Origin: an uncultured bacterium
GTDB taxonomy: Bacteria > Cyanobacteriota > Vampirovibrionia > Gastranaerophilales > Gastranaerophilaceae
Reading direction: 5' to 3'
Assembly (NCBI GenBank): GCA_905215335.1
Contig: CAJMPQ010000005.1
Location: forward strand, 62,001-126,000
Length of the DNA stretch: 64,000 bases
The notes under the pieces are model-generated. The model made no database searches. It was not told the DNA's origin and saw only the letters and a list, made by a program, of their open reading frames with translations. Shown one piece after another: positions 25,612-34,104 of the stretch (positions are counted from its first letter, which is position 1; every line of letters starts with the position of its first letter). A program made the translations under genes and the position numbers.

Positions 25612-26160
25612 TTACCTAATTATATTCTTCCTTAAATTTTCTATCTTATTGCGAACACTAGTATCAATTACATAATCATCAAACTTAAAAACTAGTCCTG
25701 CAATAATAGTTTCATCAACTTTCCAAGTTGGAATAATTTCACAATTAAGTTTTTTTTCTAACGTAAATAAAACATTTGTCTTGTTTTCAAACGTTAACTT
25801 AATTGATGAAATAATTTCTACATTCTTTTTATTTGATTTCTTATCCAAAATATCAATATAAGAAGTTAGAATAGAATTAAATTCGTTAAATCTATTTTTT
25901 TCAACTAATAGCTTTAAAAAATTTAAAACTTTAGCATTGATTTTATTAGCAAAAATAGAATCCAATATTTCAATTTTCTTTCCGGTTGAAATTGATGTAT
26001 TCCCCATAACAACGTCTAAATCATGAGAGGAATCAAGAACCTCTTTAACTTGAAGTAGCTCATTTTTTACTAATTCAAAATCATTAGTTTCATCAGCAAC
26101 TTGAATAAGTGCTTGAGCATAATTCTTTGATATTGTCGAAATTCTATTATTTTCTGCCAT
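25612..26160 (-). CDS. atpH: F0F1 ATP synthase subunit delta
   Basis: A 182-residue OSCP/delta subunit with an N-terminal helical bundle ([20 protein letters not shown]) and the family's closing motif ([20 protein letters not shown], then VRNKIENLR). It couples the peripheral stalk to the top of F1. It overlaps the stop of the b gene by one base (TAATG), which implies translational coupling. Confidence 0.95.
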   Translation of the reverse strand: MAENNRISTISKNYAQALIQVADETNDFELVKNELLQVKEVLDSSHDLDVVMGNTSISTGKKIEILDSIFANKINAKVLNFLKLLVEKNRFNEFNSILTSYIDILDKKSNKKNVEIISSIKLTFENKTNVLFTLEKKLNCEIIPTWKVDETIIAGLVFKFDDYVIDTSVRNKIENLRKNIIR

Positions 26161-26669
26161 TATAACTTCACTTTCACAAGTTCATCTATACTATCTTGAA
26201 TAAATTGTTGATGTAAATCAGGATCATTTGCCAATAAATGTTTTATATGATCTTTAGCCAACTCTACAGAAGCTACTACAGTTTTACCGGTTAAAAGATT
26301 AGACAACTTCTTTTCTTCAATTGCTAAAGCTCTATCTACATTACCCTCTATGCTAGAAATGGTTTTTTGAGTAGATTCTTCTATTTTTGATTTAAACACT
26401 TTAGCTTTTTCAGTAGCTTCTTTTTCAAGAGCTGCAACATCTTGAGGTAAATGCTCAATAGCAGTCTGCGCTTCTGATAATTTTGAAATAGAAGCAGATT
26501 TTGCTTCATCAGACTGTGTTATAGAAGTTTTCACTTTATCAATTGCAGTATCAAATGATAGTTTTAAATTTATTTTTTTAACAATTACTCCTAATATAAC
26601 AACCATTATTATAAAGTTGATAGTATTTGAAGTTGCTAAATATTTTAAAAATGAAATAACTTCTTGCAT
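26160..26669 (-). CDS. atpF: F0F1 ATP synthase subunit b
   Basis: A 169-residue peripheral-stalk subunit: one N-terminal membrane segment (TINFIIMVVILGVIV) followed by a long charged helix. It differs in sequence from the upstream b' copy, as expected for a heterodimeric cyanobacterial-type stalk. The membrane segment begins unusually late, after about 14 residues. Confidence 0.9.
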   Translation of the reverse strand: MQEVISFLKYLATSNTINFIIMVVILGVIVKKINLKLSFDTAIDKVKTSITQSDEAKSASISKLSEAQTAIEHLPQDVAALEKEATEKAKVFKSKIEESTQKTISSIEGNVDRALAIEEKKLSNLLTGKTVVASVELAKDHIKHLLANDPDLHQQFIQDSIDELVKVKL

Positions 26670-26671
26670 GA

Positions 26672-27148
26672 TTAATCCATTACCTTATTTACAATATCAT
26701 AATTTACATCATTCACAGGTTTAGTACTATTACCTAACAATTTAGCAGTAATTGAAGATGCTAAATCCTTAACAACAGTAGCTTTAACTGTGTCTTTTAA
26801 ATTTTCTTCTTTTTGCAACAAAAGTTCTTTTTCTGATTGAATTTTAGACTTAGAATATTCTCGAGCAGAGTGTGTTTTTTCGTTTGAATCATTTTGAGCA
26901 GCCTCAACAATATCCTTAATTTTTAACCTACACTGAATCTTTGTATCCTGAAGTTTATCATTACATACAGAATTCAACTCTGTTGCCTTATCAGCATTTG
27001 CTTTTGCTTCATTGTAATTAGAGTTTATATACTCTTCCCTCTTTCTAATAATATTCAAAATTGGGTTGTAGAATATAGCATTCATAATAAATATGAACAC
27101 AACAAAACTCAACATTGCAACTAAAAATGTAGCATTAAATTCAATCAT
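26672..27148 (-). CDS. F0F1 ATP synthase subunit b' (second b-type subunit)
   Basis: A 158-residue b-type subunit with an N-terminal membrane helix (FLVAMLSFVVFIFIMNAIFY), the conserved NPILNIIRKREEYI turn and a long coiled coil. Placed between the c and b genes, exactly as b' is in cyanobacteria and chloroplasts. It should pair with the adjacent b subunit to form an asymmetric stalk. Confidence 0.9.
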   Translation of the reverse strand: MIEFNATFLVAMLSFVVFIFIMNAIFYNPILNIIRKREEYINSNYNEAKANADKATELNSVCNDKLQDTKIQCRLKIKDIVEAAQNDSNEKTHSAREYSKSKIQSEKELLLQKEENLKDTVKATVVKDLASSITAKLLGNSTKPVNDVNYDIVNKVMD

Positions 27149-27167
27149 CTTACTTTAAAACCCTATC

Positions 27168-27407
27168 CTATTTTGAGAACAATAACATAATAGCGATAAA
27201 CAATGCATAAATAGCAGTTGCTTCAGCTAAACCTGCACCAATGATAAAGTTTTTGAAAGCTTCAGCTTTGATTTCAGGTTGACGAGCAATTGCATCTAAA
27301 ACACCTTTAGTTGCGATACCTAAACCTAAACCACCACCAATAGCACCAAAGCCAATTGCTATACCAGCACCTAATTTTGCTAAATCTAAAGTTTGTTCTA
27401 CTGCCAT
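27168..27407 (-). CDS. atpE: F0F1 ATP synthase subunit c
   Basis: A 79-residue two-helix hairpin. The polar loop ARQPE is canonical and the ion-binding carboxylate is in GLAEATAIY. The first helix reads GGGLGLGIATKG, with Leu where Na+-binding rings have Gln, and Ala follows the Glu where they usually have Ser. This favours protons as the coupling ion, by analogy with known c rings. Confidence 0.96.
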   Translation of the reverse strand: MAVEQTLDLAKLGAGIAIGFGAIGGGLGLGIATKGVLDAIARQPEIKAEAFKNFIIGAGLAEATAIYALFIAIMLLFSK

Positions 27408-27438
27408 ATTTTTTCTCCTTTATTTAAATATATAACTT

Positions 27439-28128
27439 CTACTCTTCTTGAACAGCCATTGAAATATATGTTGTTGAAAGTAATGTAAACACTAATGCTT
27501 GAATTAATGCTACAAATAATTCGAATAACATAAATGGCAATGGTAAAACGATTGCAAACAAACTAATGAATGTTGCAACTAATAACTCACCTGCCAAAAT
27601 ATTGGCAAAAAGTCGCAATGCTAATGAAAAAGGTCTTACAAATAATTCCAAAGTATCAACAAGCGTAATAATTATACCGTCGATACTGAAACCTTTGAAA
27701 AAGAATTTAAACCCATTTCTTTGCACACCATAAAATATATAATAAATAGAAACAACAATAGCCATTGCTGCTGTCATATTTATATCGTTATTTGGAGAAG
27801 CTAGCTCTCCGGTCGTTAAATGTATTAATTTTAAAGGTAATTGACCAACTAAATTAGCAGTCAATATAAACATAAATAATGTTAATATGATCGCAATGTG
27901 CTTTTGAGCTTCATTATTACCCATACTTGCCTTTGAAATATCATTAAAATATTTAATAATACCTTCGCCTACAAGCTGTAATTTACCCGGAACCATTTTT
28001 AAATTTCGAGTAGTGATAAATGCCACAACAATTAATAATATCATTGTGAACCACATTGTTAAAATGGTATCCATATTAAATGATACTGCATGATTAAATA
28101 TGTTTGTTGTATAAACCCAATGTTCCAT
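27439..28128 (-). CDS. atpB: F0F1 ATP synthase subunit a
   Basis: A 229-residue multi-pass stator subunit. The essential Arg is in SLALRLFANILAGELLVA and the conserved C-terminal helix is FELFVALIQALVFTLLSTTY. The ATG at 28128 follows AGGGAG; ten upstream in-frame codons are not needed. First gene of the operon; no atpI is present. Confidence 0.96.
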   Translation of the reverse strand: MEHWVYTTNIFNHAVSFNMDTILTMWFTMILLIVVAFITTRNLKMVPGKLQLVGEGIIKYFNDISKASMGNNEAQKHIAIILTLFMFILTANLVGQLPLKLIHLTTGELASPNNDINMTAAMAIVVSIYYIFYGVQRNGFKFFFKGFSIDGIIITLVDTLELFVRPFSLALRLFANILAGELLVATFISLFAIVLPLPFMLFELFVALIQALVFTLLSTTYISMAVQEE

Positions 28129-28228
28129 TTTTCTCCCTTCGCGGATACATGGTAGCACTGAAAAAAAATTTTCGCAAATATTTTTTTTGTTTGTTATATA
28201 ATTAACTCATACGGGGGAATCCTTGGGG

Positions 28229-28957
28229 ATGAAGATGCAAATTATTCGTTTAGAAGAAGTAGATTCAACAAATAACTATGCAAAGACACATATTGATGAC
28301 TTTGCAGATTGTACTGTAATTCATGCCTCTAGACAATTATCCGGAAGGGGACGCCTTAATAGATCATGGGTAGATTTAGGCGGAAACAACCTATTTGTAT
28401 CAATAATATTAAAACCTTCTAACACTTTTAATGAAATTTACCCGAATCTTACACAATACACATCAGTCGTATTATGTAAAGTATTTGAGTCCTATGGCAT
28501 TAAACCTCAAATAAAATGGCCTAATGATGTATTAATAAATGGTAAAAAGATTTCTGGCATTTTATCAGAAACGGTCATGCTAGGACAAAATTTAAAAGGA
28601 TTAATAATAGGTATTGGAGTTAATTTAAACTCTTCAGGAGAAAAACTATCACAAATTCCTGATAAAATTGCTACAAGCTTAAATTTAGAAGTAAAACAAG
28701 ATATCGATGTAAATGAATTTCTTGATAAGTTATTAAATGAATTTTTTGCAAATTATAATACATTTTTAAAAGAAGGATTTATTAATATAAAAGAAGATTA
28801 TATTAATAGAAATTGTTTTTTGAATAAAGATTTAAGCGTACAGATATTAAATGAAATAAAAACAGGCTTTGCAAAGTCTGTTAATGATAAAGGTGAATTA
28901 ATATTAGAAACAAAAGAAAATAAGGACATTGTACTTACAATAGGAGATATTTTATGA
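28229..28957 (+). CDS. birA: Biotin-[acetyl-CoA-carboxylase] ligase
   Basis: A 242-residue catalytic-type BirA without a DNA-binding domain. Landmarks: LEEVDSTNNYAK, the biotinyl-AMP loop SGRGRLNRSW, KWPNDVLINGKKISGILSE and GIGVNLN. It attaches biotin to a lysine of carboxylase carrier domains. The oadA gene three positions downstream encodes an EAMKMET carrier, its probable substrate. Two nearby ATGs (28229, 28235) both follow G-rich ribosome sites. Its stop overlaps the oadG start by four bases. Confidence 0.94.
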   Translation: MKMQIIRLEEVDSTNNYAKTHIDDFADCTVIHASRQLSGRGRLNRSWVDLGGNNLFVSIILKPSNTFNEIYPNLTQYTSVVLCKVFESYGIKPQIKWPNDVLINGKKISGILSETVMLGQNLKGLIIGIGVNLNSSGEKLSQIPDKIATSLNLEVKQDIDVNEFLDKLLNEFFANYNTFLKEGFINIKEDYINRNCFLNKDLSVQILNEIKTGFAKSVNDKGELILETKENKDIVLTIGDIL

Positions 28958-29193
28958 ACGTAGGAAACATTGAAAATGGCTTAGTTTTACTAGGCGCAGG
29001 AATGGGTACCGTTCTTGTATTTTTGGTTATTATGATTTGGGTAATGGGAATTATGTCAAAAGTAGTTGCATACTTAAACAAATTATTCCCAGAAGCTGTA
29101 GAAGAAGTAAAATCAGTTGCTAAGAAAACTACAGCAAATGTTGACGAAGCAATTGCAGTCGCAATCGCAGCTATTATGGCAAAAAGAAGCTAG
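28954..29193 (+). CDS. Na+-pump decarboxylase gamma subunit (OadG-like)
   Basis: A 79-residue protein: one N-terminal membrane helix (LGAGMGTVLVFLVIMIWVMG) and a short charged C-terminus. This is the shape and length of OadG/MmdD gamma chains that assemble the alpha and beta subunits. Assignment rests mainly on position between birA and the alpha subunit, because gamma chains are poorly conserved. Confidence 0.8.
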   Translation: MNVGNIENGLVLLGAGMGTVLVFLVIMIWVMGIMSKVVAYLNKLFPEAVEEVKSVAKKTTANVDEAIAVAIAAIMAKRS

Positions 29194-29214
29194 TTATAAG
29201 AAAGGATAAAATGT

Positions 29215-30999
29215 ATGGGAAAAAAACTTATTAAAGTTATGGACACATCTTTCAGAGATGGTTTCCAATCAGTTTACGGAGCTAGAGTATTTGTAGATGA
29301 TTTTCTACCAGCTCTAAAATCTGCAGTTGATGCAGGTATCAGACATTTCGAAGTTGCAGGCGGAGCAAGATTCCAATCTCCAATTTTCTACTGTAACGAA
29401 AACGCTTTTGAAACAATGGATAAAATCAGAGCTGCTGTTGGTCCTGATATTAACCTTCAATCTTTAGCTAGAGGTGTAAACGTTGTAGGTTTGGATTCTC
29501 AACCTCGTGACGTTATTGACCTTCACGCTAAAATGTTCAAAAAACACGGTGTTACAACAGTTAGAAACTTCGATGCTCTAAACGATGTTAATAACTTATT
29601 ATATTCAAGCCAATGTATTAAAAAACATGGTTTAAAACATGAAGTAACAATTACAATGATGGAATTACCTATCGGTTGTACAGGTGCTCATGATGTTGAT
29701 TTCTATGAAAGAGTTCTTCGCTCAATCTTAGATGCTGGTATTGAATTCGATTCATTAGCATTCAAAGATGCTTCAGGTACATCTGCTCCTAGAAAAGTAT
29801 TTGAAACAATTAAAAGAACTCGTGAAATCTTGGGTGCTGATGCTGATATCAGATTCCACTCTCACGAAACAGCTGGTACTGGCTTAGCAGCATACCTAGC
29901 AGCTTTAGAAGGTGGCGCTAACTGTATCGACTTATCTATGAAACCAGTTTCTGGTGGTACAGCTCAACCAGATATCGTTTCTATGTGGCACGCATTAAAA
30001 GGTACTGAATACGATTTAGGTATCGACGTTGAAAAAATCTTAGAAACAGAAGAAATCTTCAAAGATTGTATGAAAGACTACTTCTTACCTCCAGAAGCTC
30101 TTGCTGTTAACCCTATGATTATTTCTTCACCTCTACCTGGTGGTGCTTTAACAGCTAACACTCAAATGTTACGTGACAACAACTTAATGGATAAATTCCC
30201 TGAAGTTGTTGCAGCAATGAAAGAAGTTGTAGAAAAAGGTGGTTTCGGTACTTCTGTAACTCCAGTTTCTCAATTCTACTTCCAACAAGCATTCAATAAC
30301 GTTATGTTCGGTAAATGGAAGAAAATCGCTGAAGGTTACGGTAAAATGGTTCTTGGTTACTTTGGTAAAACTCCTTGCGAACCAGATGCTGAAGTTATTA
30401 AAATTGCAGAAGAACAATTGGGCTTAAAACCAACAACTGAAACTGTTGTTGACTTGAATGATAAAGATCCTAATAAAGGTCTTGCAGTTGCTCAAAAAAG
30501 ACTTGAAGAAGCTGGTCTTGAAGTTAATGATGAAAACTTATTCATTTCAGCAGCTTGTAAAGAAAAAGGTATCTTATTCTTACAAGGTAAAGGTACAATT
30601 GGTGTTCGTAAAAACGAAGCTAAAAAAGAAACTGTTTCTTCTGATTCTTCAAACGGTTATACAGTTACTATTAACGGTAAAAAATACGCAGTTGCACTTG
30701 AAGGTGGAAAAGCTACTGTTAACGGTAAATTATATGATTTCAATGTTAAAGAAGGTATTGAAGCTAAAGCTGTTGAATCTGGCGATAGCACTCCAGTAAA
30801 AGCTGCATTACCAGGTAACGTATTAAAAGTTTTAGTTTCTGAAGGTGATTCAATTTCTGAAGGTGATGTAATCGCAGTTATTGAAGCTATGAAAATGGAA
30901 ACTGAAATTAAATCTCCTGTTTCAGGTACAGTAAAAACTGTTGAAATCGAAGTTGGTAATAAAGTTCAAACAGGCCAAGTATTGGTTACAGTTGGATAA
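29215..30999 (+). CDS. Biotin-dependent decarboxylase alpha subunit (OadA/PycB-like, divergent)
   Basis: A 594-residue protein. Residues 1-300 form a DRE-TIM carboxyltransferase barrel: MDTSFRDGFQSVYGAR, the probable carboxylated Lys in LAFKDASGTS and metal ligands in RFHSHETAG. A conserved PycA/OadA domain follows. After a linker a biotinyl domain ends the chain, with the biotin Lys in VIEAMKMETEIKSP. Canonical oxaloacetate decarboxylases read RDAHQS where this reads RDGFQS, so the keto-acid substrate is less certain than usual. The operon with gamma and beta chains supports a Na+-translocating enzyme. Codon use looks biased, as in highly expressed genes. Confidence 0.88.
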   Translation: MGKKLIKVMDTSFRDGFQSVYGARVFVDDFLPALKSAVDAGIRHFEVAGGARFQSPIFYCNENAFETMDKIRAAVGPDINLQSLARGVNVVGLDSQPRDVIDLHAKMFKKHGVTTVRNFDALNDVNNLLYSSQCIKKHGLKHEVTITMMELPIGCTGAHDVDFYERVLRSILDAGIEFDSLAFKDASGTSAPRKVFETIKRTREILGADADIRFHSHETAGTGLAAYLAALEGGANCIDLSMKPVSGGTAQPDIVSMWHALKGTEYDLGIDVEKILETEEIFKDCMKDYFLPPEALAVNPMIISSPLPGGALTANTQMLRDNNLMDKFPEVVAAMKEVVEKGGFGTSVTPVSQFYFQQAFNNVMFGKWKKIAEGYGKMVLGYFGKTPCEPDAEVIKIAEEQLGLKPTTETVVDLNDKDPNKGLAVAQKRLEEAGLEVNDENLFISAACKEKGILFLQGKGTIGVRKNEAKKETVSSDSSNGYTVTINGKKYAVALEGGKATVNGKLYDFNVKEGIEAKAVESGDSTPVKAALPGNVLKVLVSEGDSISEGDVIAVIEAMKMETEIKSPVSGTVKTVEIEVGNKVQTGQVLVTVG

Positions 31000-31010
31000 G
31001 GAGGCAGTAG

Positions 31011-32216
31011 ATGATATTTTCAGAAGGATTAATTAGTCTATGGCATTCAACCGGTATTTATAATATGGTTGAAAAAGCTGATCCAGCTATTACAAGTTCA
31101 GTTGAACAATTTTTACATCAATTTGGACACCCAATAATGCTAGTTATTTGTTTATTCCTACTTTGGTTAGGTATCAAAAAACAATACGAACCATTATTGT
31201 TAGTTCCAATTGCATTTGGTGGATTATTATCAAATATTCCAGCTGCTGGTATTGCAGAACCAACAGGATTTTTAGGAATAATTTATGAAGCAGGTATTCA
31301 TAAAGGTTTATTCCCATTAATTATCTTCATGGGTGTTGGTGCAATGACAGATTTCGGTCCGTTAATTGCAAACCCTAAAACAGCATTATTAGGTGGTGCA
31401 GCTCAATTTGGTATTTTCGGTGCATTACTATTAGCTTTATGCTGTTTTGGTTTTACATTACCACAATCAGGTGCTATCGGTATTATTGGTGGTGCTGATG
31501 GTCCTACATCTATCTATGTAACATCAAAACTTGCTCCTGAATTATTAGGTGCAATTGCTGTTGCAGCTTATTCTTACATGGCATTAGTTCCTGTAATTCA
31601 ACCACCTATTATGAAATTATTAACAACTGACAAAGAACGTCAAATTCAAATGGAACAACTTAGACCTGTTTCAAAAAGAGAAAAAATTGTATTCCCTCTT
31701 GTTGTTCTAGGTTTATGTATTATCTTCCTACCAGATGCTTGCCCACTTGTTGGTGCTTTAACATTCGGTAACTTATGTAAAGAATGTGGCGTTGTTGACA
31801 GATTATCTGATACAATGCAAAATGCATTAATCAATATTGTTACTATTTTCTTAGGATTATCTGTTGGTTCTAAATTATCAGCAGAACAATTCTTAACAGT
31901 ACAAACATTATTCATCTTAGTTTTAGGTATCATCGCATTCTCACTTGCTACAGGTGCTGGTGTATTGATGGCTAAATTGATGAACTGGTGTTCTTTAGTT
32001 TACGGAAAAATGACTGGTAAAGAAGTTAAGCTTATCAACCCATTAATTGGTTCAGCTGGTGTTTCTGCTGTTCCAATGGCTGCTAGAGTATCAAACAAAG
32101 TTGGTTTGGAATACAATAACCAAAACTACTTATTGATGCACGCAATGGGTCCTAACGTAGCTGGTGTAATTGGTTCAGCTGTTGCAGCTGGTGTATTACT
32201 TGCACTTTGCCACTAA
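31011..32216 (+). CDS. oadB: Na+-translocating decarboxylase beta subunit (OadB)
   Basis: A 401-residue multi-pass membrane protein with the diagnostic beta-subunit motif [14 protein letters not shown] (the Asp is needed for Na+ and CO2 release in studied enzymes) and the C-terminal segment [18 protein letters not shown], ending [18 protein letters not shown]. It pumps Na+ outward as carboxybiotin is decarboxylated. GGAGG lies before the start, 11 bases after oadA. A strong terminator follows. Confidence 0.95.
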   Translation: MIFSEGLISLWHSTGIYNMVEKADPAITSSVEQFLHQFGHPIMLVICLFLLWLGIKKQYEPLLLVPIAFGGLLSNIPAAGIAEPTGFLGIIYEAGIHKGLFPLIIFMGVGAMTDFGPLIANPKTALLGGAAQFGIFGALLLALCCFGFTLPQSGAIGIIGGADGPTSIYVTSKLAPELLGAIAVAAYSYMALVPVIQPPIMKLLTTDKERQIQMEQLRPVSKREKIVFPLVVLGLCIIFLPDACPLVGALTFGNLCKECGVVDRLSDTMQNALINIVTIFLGLSVGSKLSAEQFLTVQTLFILVLGIIAFSLATGAGVLMAKLMNWCSLVYGKMTGKEVKLINPLIGSAGVSAVPMAARVSNKVGLEYNNQNYLLMHAMGPNVAGVIGSAVAAGVLLALCH

Positions 32217-32228
32217 TCATTAAATTAT

Positions 32229-32268
32229 AAAAAAGAACTACTCTAAAATTTAGAGTAGTTCTTTTTTT
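32229..32268 (+). terminator. Rho-independent terminator of the birA-oad operon
   Basis: A long perfect stem (AAAAAAGAACTACTCTAAA and its complement) followed by a T run, directly after oadB. Confidence 0.9.
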
Positions 32269-32314
32269 TTGTCTTTTATCGTTATAAAATTAACTCAAAG
32301 GGAGAAGCAAAATA

Positions 32315-32926
32315 ATGGTAAAAAATATTGCAATTATGGGTTCAAATGATAGTAGAAATATTTTAGCTATAATTAACTATTTAAAAAACAATAATAATAT
32401 CAAAATTACATGTATTTCTGATAATCTAAATTCTGAGATATTAAAAATTGCTGAAGAAATGAATATTGATAAAAAGTATTTACCTTATGAACAAAACACA
32501 CAATATCTTGCGGCTAAGAATTTCGATTTAATAGTATTATCAGGATATACAAAAGAACTTAATGCAGAAACATTAAAAATAGGTAAATTCCTTAATATAC
32601 ATCCATCTTTACTACCAGCATTTAAAGGCGATGATGCAATACATAGAGCATTTGTATCCGGAGTAAAAGTAAGTGGAGTTACAGTACAACAAATTACTGA
32701 TGACCTTGAAAATTGCAAAATATTAGCTCAATACCCCGTTTTGATAGGATTAACAACCCATTTTGATGAATTTGAAGAAGAAATTCATCAAATAGAAGAT
32801 AAACTATATCCTCCTGTAATTGAAGCTATAATTGAAGATCGTGTATTTGATTTTCCTGATTTATTCAAAAATTCTTGTAACAAATCAGGTAGTTGCAATG
32901 GAGGATGCAGCGGATGCCAAGGTTAA
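32315..32926 (+). CDS. PurN-like formyltransferase-fold protein, probably altered active site
   Basis: A 203-residue protein. The fold-defining region LNIHPSLLPAFKG matches glycinamide ribonucleotide formyltransferase (N94, H96 kept), and SGVTVQQITDDLEN follows. At the place of the catalytic Asp (TDELDGGP in E. coli PurN) it reads TDDLENCK, so the Asp is Glu (E132) and the Gly-Pro is missing. The C-terminus is Cys-rich (C188, C194, C198, C201), absent from PurN. It overlaps the PurD-like gene by 13 bases. It may not make formyl-GAR; function is unknown. Confidence 0.72.
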   Translation: MVKNIAIMGSNDSRNILAIINYLKNNNNIKITCISDNLNSEILKIAEEMNIDKKYLPYEQNTQYLAAKNFDLIVLSGYTKELNAETLKIGKFLNIHPSLLPAFKGDDAIHRAFVSGVKVSGVTVQQITDDLENCKILAQYPVLIGLTTHFDEFEEEIHQIEDKLYPPVIEAIIEDRVFDFPDLFKNSCNKSGSCNGGCSGCQG

Positions 32927-33861
32927 AAATTCTAATTGTCGGAGAAGGTAACCTAGAACGCGCAATTTACTCAACAATAAATAACTCCGATTTTGCGGAA
33001 GTTGTATTCACAACCAACCAAACTTCATATTGCTCAGAGACAATTTCTTATAGTAATTATGATGACTTAGCTCAAAAAGCTCTAAAAAAAGAAATTGAAT
33101 TAGTCTTTGTAACCAGTCATGATGATATAAATAGTGGGATAATTGAAACACTAAATTCTTATGGATTAAAATGCATTGGCACAAATAGAAAATACTCCAG
33201 ACTAGGCAGTTCTGAAATATTTGCCAGAAAGTTTATGGATAAATACAACATAAAATATATTGAGATAAATAATCTTGAACTATTCTCAAATGAAAATATA
33301 TTATCTGTAACATCTTTCTACAATGGAGAAAAATTAATCAATTTTGAACCTGTAAATTTAAAAATAGAAAACAATATAAAACAAGAAAGCTATTGTCCAA
33401 TCTACTTAAGTTATGAAAAATATGATAAACTACAAAACTATTTAACAAAATTAGAACATGCTTTATTAGAAGATGATGCATTTTTCAATGGTTTTATAAC
33501 CTCAAATTTAATTTGGAATAATGAAACTTGGGAAGTATATAACTTTTCAATGACCATTGAAGATTTAACAGCTCAAACCCTGCTTACACATATGGAATCG
33601 GATTTTTTATCGACCATATTATTTGATACACAACAAAAGTACAAAGAAAAAACAACCGGTAGCATAAATTTATACTTAAGAAATAAAAATATTAAAAATG
33701 AGTTACCAATAATAGAAAATATAAAAATCTATAATAATTCAATAAACAAGAGTAACACTAATAAAGACAACAAAAAGTTTAATCAAATTACACTAACTAC
33801 AACTGGAGACTTCCCAATAAAAGCTCTCAAAGATTACACCAAAACAGCAAAATTAAATTAA
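32914..33861 (+). CDS. Degenerate PurD-like (GAR synthetase-like) protein
   Basis: A 315-residue protein. The N-terminus KILIVGEGNLERAI matches PurD KVLVIGSGGREHA, and CIGTNRKYSRLGSSEIFARKF matches the PurD GPSK-AA-LEGSK-F segment. Near residue 195 NGFITSNLIWNNETWEVYNF and EDLTAQ fall where PurD has VLYAGLM and the metal-binding EFNARFGDPETQ; most of those ligands are lost. The central ATP-binding region is shortened (PurD is normally about 420 residues). The ATG at 32914 follows GGAGG. It looks like a pseudoenzyme retained alongside its PurN-like neighbour. Confidence 0.65.
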   Translation: MPRLKILIVGEGNLERAIYSTINNSDFAEVVFTTNQTSYCSETISYSNYDDLAQKALKKEIELVFVTSHDDINSGIIETLNSYGLKCIGTNRKYSRLGSSEIFARKFMDKYNIKYIEINNLELFSNENILSVTSFYNGEKLINFEPVNLKIENNIKQESYCPIYLSYEKYDKLQNYLTKLEHALLEDDAFFNGFITSNLIWNNETWEVYNFSMTIEDLTAQTLLTHMESDFLSTILFDTQQKYKEKTTGSINLYLRNKNIKNELPIIENIKIYNNSINKSNTNKDNKKFNQITLTTTGDFPIKALKDYTKTAKLN

Positions 33862-33876
33862 TTAAAATAATACTTT

Positions 33877-34050
33877 CTAATCTTTAGACACGATAATATT
33901 TAACTTCTCAATAACACCATTAAAAAATGTTTGAGAACTTTTTTTGTCAGCTTTTATAGTTTTAATATCAGCCTTAATCGCTGTAGGATCATTATTTCTA
34001 ATTTTTGATGAGTATATTGATTTAACTTCCTTAATTACAGATTCTTTCAT
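33877..34050 (-). CDS. Small hypothetical protein downstream of ilvB
   Basis: A 57-residue Lys-rich, helix-prone protein beginning MKESVIKEVKSIYSSKIRNN, with GAGG about ten bases upstream. It follows ilvB by 54 bases on the same strand and may be cotranscribed. It does not resemble the ACT-domain regulatory subunit of acetolactate synthase. It is too short to judge by homology. Confidence 0.5.
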   Translation of the reverse strand: MKESVIKEVKSIYSSKIRNNDPTAIKADIKTIKADKKSSQTFFNGVIEKLNIIVSKD

Positions 34051-34104
34051 TATTGTTCAAGCCTCTTAATTCAAATTCAGGGTAATAACTTTTTATATTG
34101 CTAC

